DNA of 12,772 nt, taken from contig DBNU01000181.1 in the NCBI GenBank assembly GCA_002299125.1, positions 1-12,772 on the forward strand, read 5' to 3'. Every line of letters starts with the position of its first letter. The first letter of the stretch is position 1. Source of the DNA: Proteobacteria bacterium UBA664. Its GTDB lineage: Bacteria > Pseudomonadota > Gammaproteobacteria > UBA7966. The notes under the pieces are model-generated. The model worked only from the letters and a program-made list of their open reading frames with translations. It had not been told where the DNA came from and made no database searches. Of this stretch, positions 12,359 through 12,772 are shown in pieces. A program made the position numbers and the translations under genes.

Positions 12359-12772
12359 GCGCACTGCAACCCGCAGCACTCTCGATCACTGGACTGCACA
12401 AGACTTACCCGAACGGTACCGTGGCACTCGCTGGAATCGACCTCGAGGTCAAGGCCGGTGATTTCTTCGCACTTCTGGGCCCCAATGGGGCCGGAAAGTC
12501 CACGACCATCGGGATCGTCGCCTCGCTGGTCACGAAGACCCGTGGCTCCGTGAAGATCTTCGGTACCTGCCTCGATGCCGAACGGGATGAGGCGAAGTCT
12601 CACCTTGGACTGGTGCCGCAGGAGGTGAATTTCTCCCAGTTCGAGACCCCCTGGCAGATCGTGACCAATCAAGCCGGTTACTACGGTGTGCCTCTGCACG
12701 AGGCCGCCACTCGCGCGGAGGAATACCTGCGCCGGCTAGGGCTCTGGGAAAAGCGGCACAAGGCAGCCCGCA
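12355..12772 (+). CDS. yadG: YadG-type ABC transporter ATP-binding protein, 3' end outside the window
   Basis: The first 139 codons of an ABC-2 type exporter ATPase run off the right edge. Walker A is GPNGAGKST (42-50) and the Q-loop is LVPQE (86-90). The sequence follows E. coli YadG closely, including DFFALLGPNGAGKSTTIGI, SLVTKTRGSVKIFG and the QIVTNQAGYYGV block (101-112), which is characteristic of this subgroup. YadG is about 308 residues, so a little under half is present; signature, Walker B and H-loop lie beyond the window, as would the permease partner yadH. The substrate of this exporter is not firmly known. ATG at 12355 overlaps the minicistron stop. It lies 39 bases after the tandem CNB-domain gene and is probably in its operon. 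Confidence 0.92.
   Translation, partial: MSALQPAALSITGLHKTYPNGTVALAGIDLEVKAGDFFALLGPNGAGKSTTIGIVASLVTKTRGSVKIFGTCLDAERDEAKSHLGLVPQEVNFSQFETPWQIVTNQAGYYGVPLHEAATRAEEYLRRLGLWEKRHKAAR

Overview
The window is GC-rich (roughly two-thirds G+C by eye), densely coded and entirely bacterial. XseA, the YbeD-LipB-LipA order, an ElyC/YdcF-type protein, a SixA phosphatase and a YadG-type ABC ATPase together point to a gammaproteobacterium. A Uma2-family gene and the high GC would suit a Chromatiales-like (purple sulfur or halo/alkaliphilic) lineage, but that placement is inference. No rRNA, tRNA, CRISPR array, transposase or phage gene was seen.

Layout. 1-518 (-): 5' part of a Uma2-family (DUF820) nuclease-like gene running off the left edge. 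519-813: divergent spacer with a GGC microsatellite, a G-quadruplex-prone octamer array and a hairpin. 814-2166 (+): xseA. 2234-3256 (+): SAM-dependent methyltransferase with an N-terminal CxxC/CxxC zinc-ribbon-like segment, followed by a candidate terminator. 3446-6218 (-): an apparent operon transcribed leftward, ybeD, lipB, lipA, elyC-like; lipB and lipA overlap by ATGA. 6219-6577: a 359-bp divergent spacer with a candidate promoter and two stable hairpins. 6578-10309 (+): the most unusual gene, a 1243-residue fusion of an unrecognised helical N-terminal domain, a GltD/NfnB-like Fe-S and FAD module, and an NfnA/PyrK-like NAD(P)-binding and [2Fe-2S] module. 10310-10449: hairpins and a 12-bp perfect palindrome. 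10450-10596 (+): an unrecognised 48-residue two-helix membrane protein. 10749-11246 (-): sixA-like phosphohistidine phosphatase. 11443-12315 (+): a protein made of two cyclic-nucleotide-binding domains. 12355-12772 (+): 5' part of a YadG-type ABC ATPase, entered through a 12-codon minicistron.

How the genes fit together. lipB and lipA form the de novo lipoate pathway (octanoyl transfer, then sulfur insertion), with the conserved small neighbour ybeD; the elyC-like envelope gene appears co-transcribed. The fused flavoprotein looks like a single-chain relative of the two-subunit NfnAB transhydrogenase, so it probably moves electrons between a pyridine nucleotide and another carrier; the small membrane protein beside it could be a partner, but only proximity suggests this. 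The tandem CNB-domain protein sits directly before the ABC ATPase and may regulate or be co-regulated with it. Two + strand genes (xseA and the CNB gene) have a -10-like hexamer 6-7 bases before ATG and no clear Shine-Dalgarno, suggesting leaderless mRNAs.
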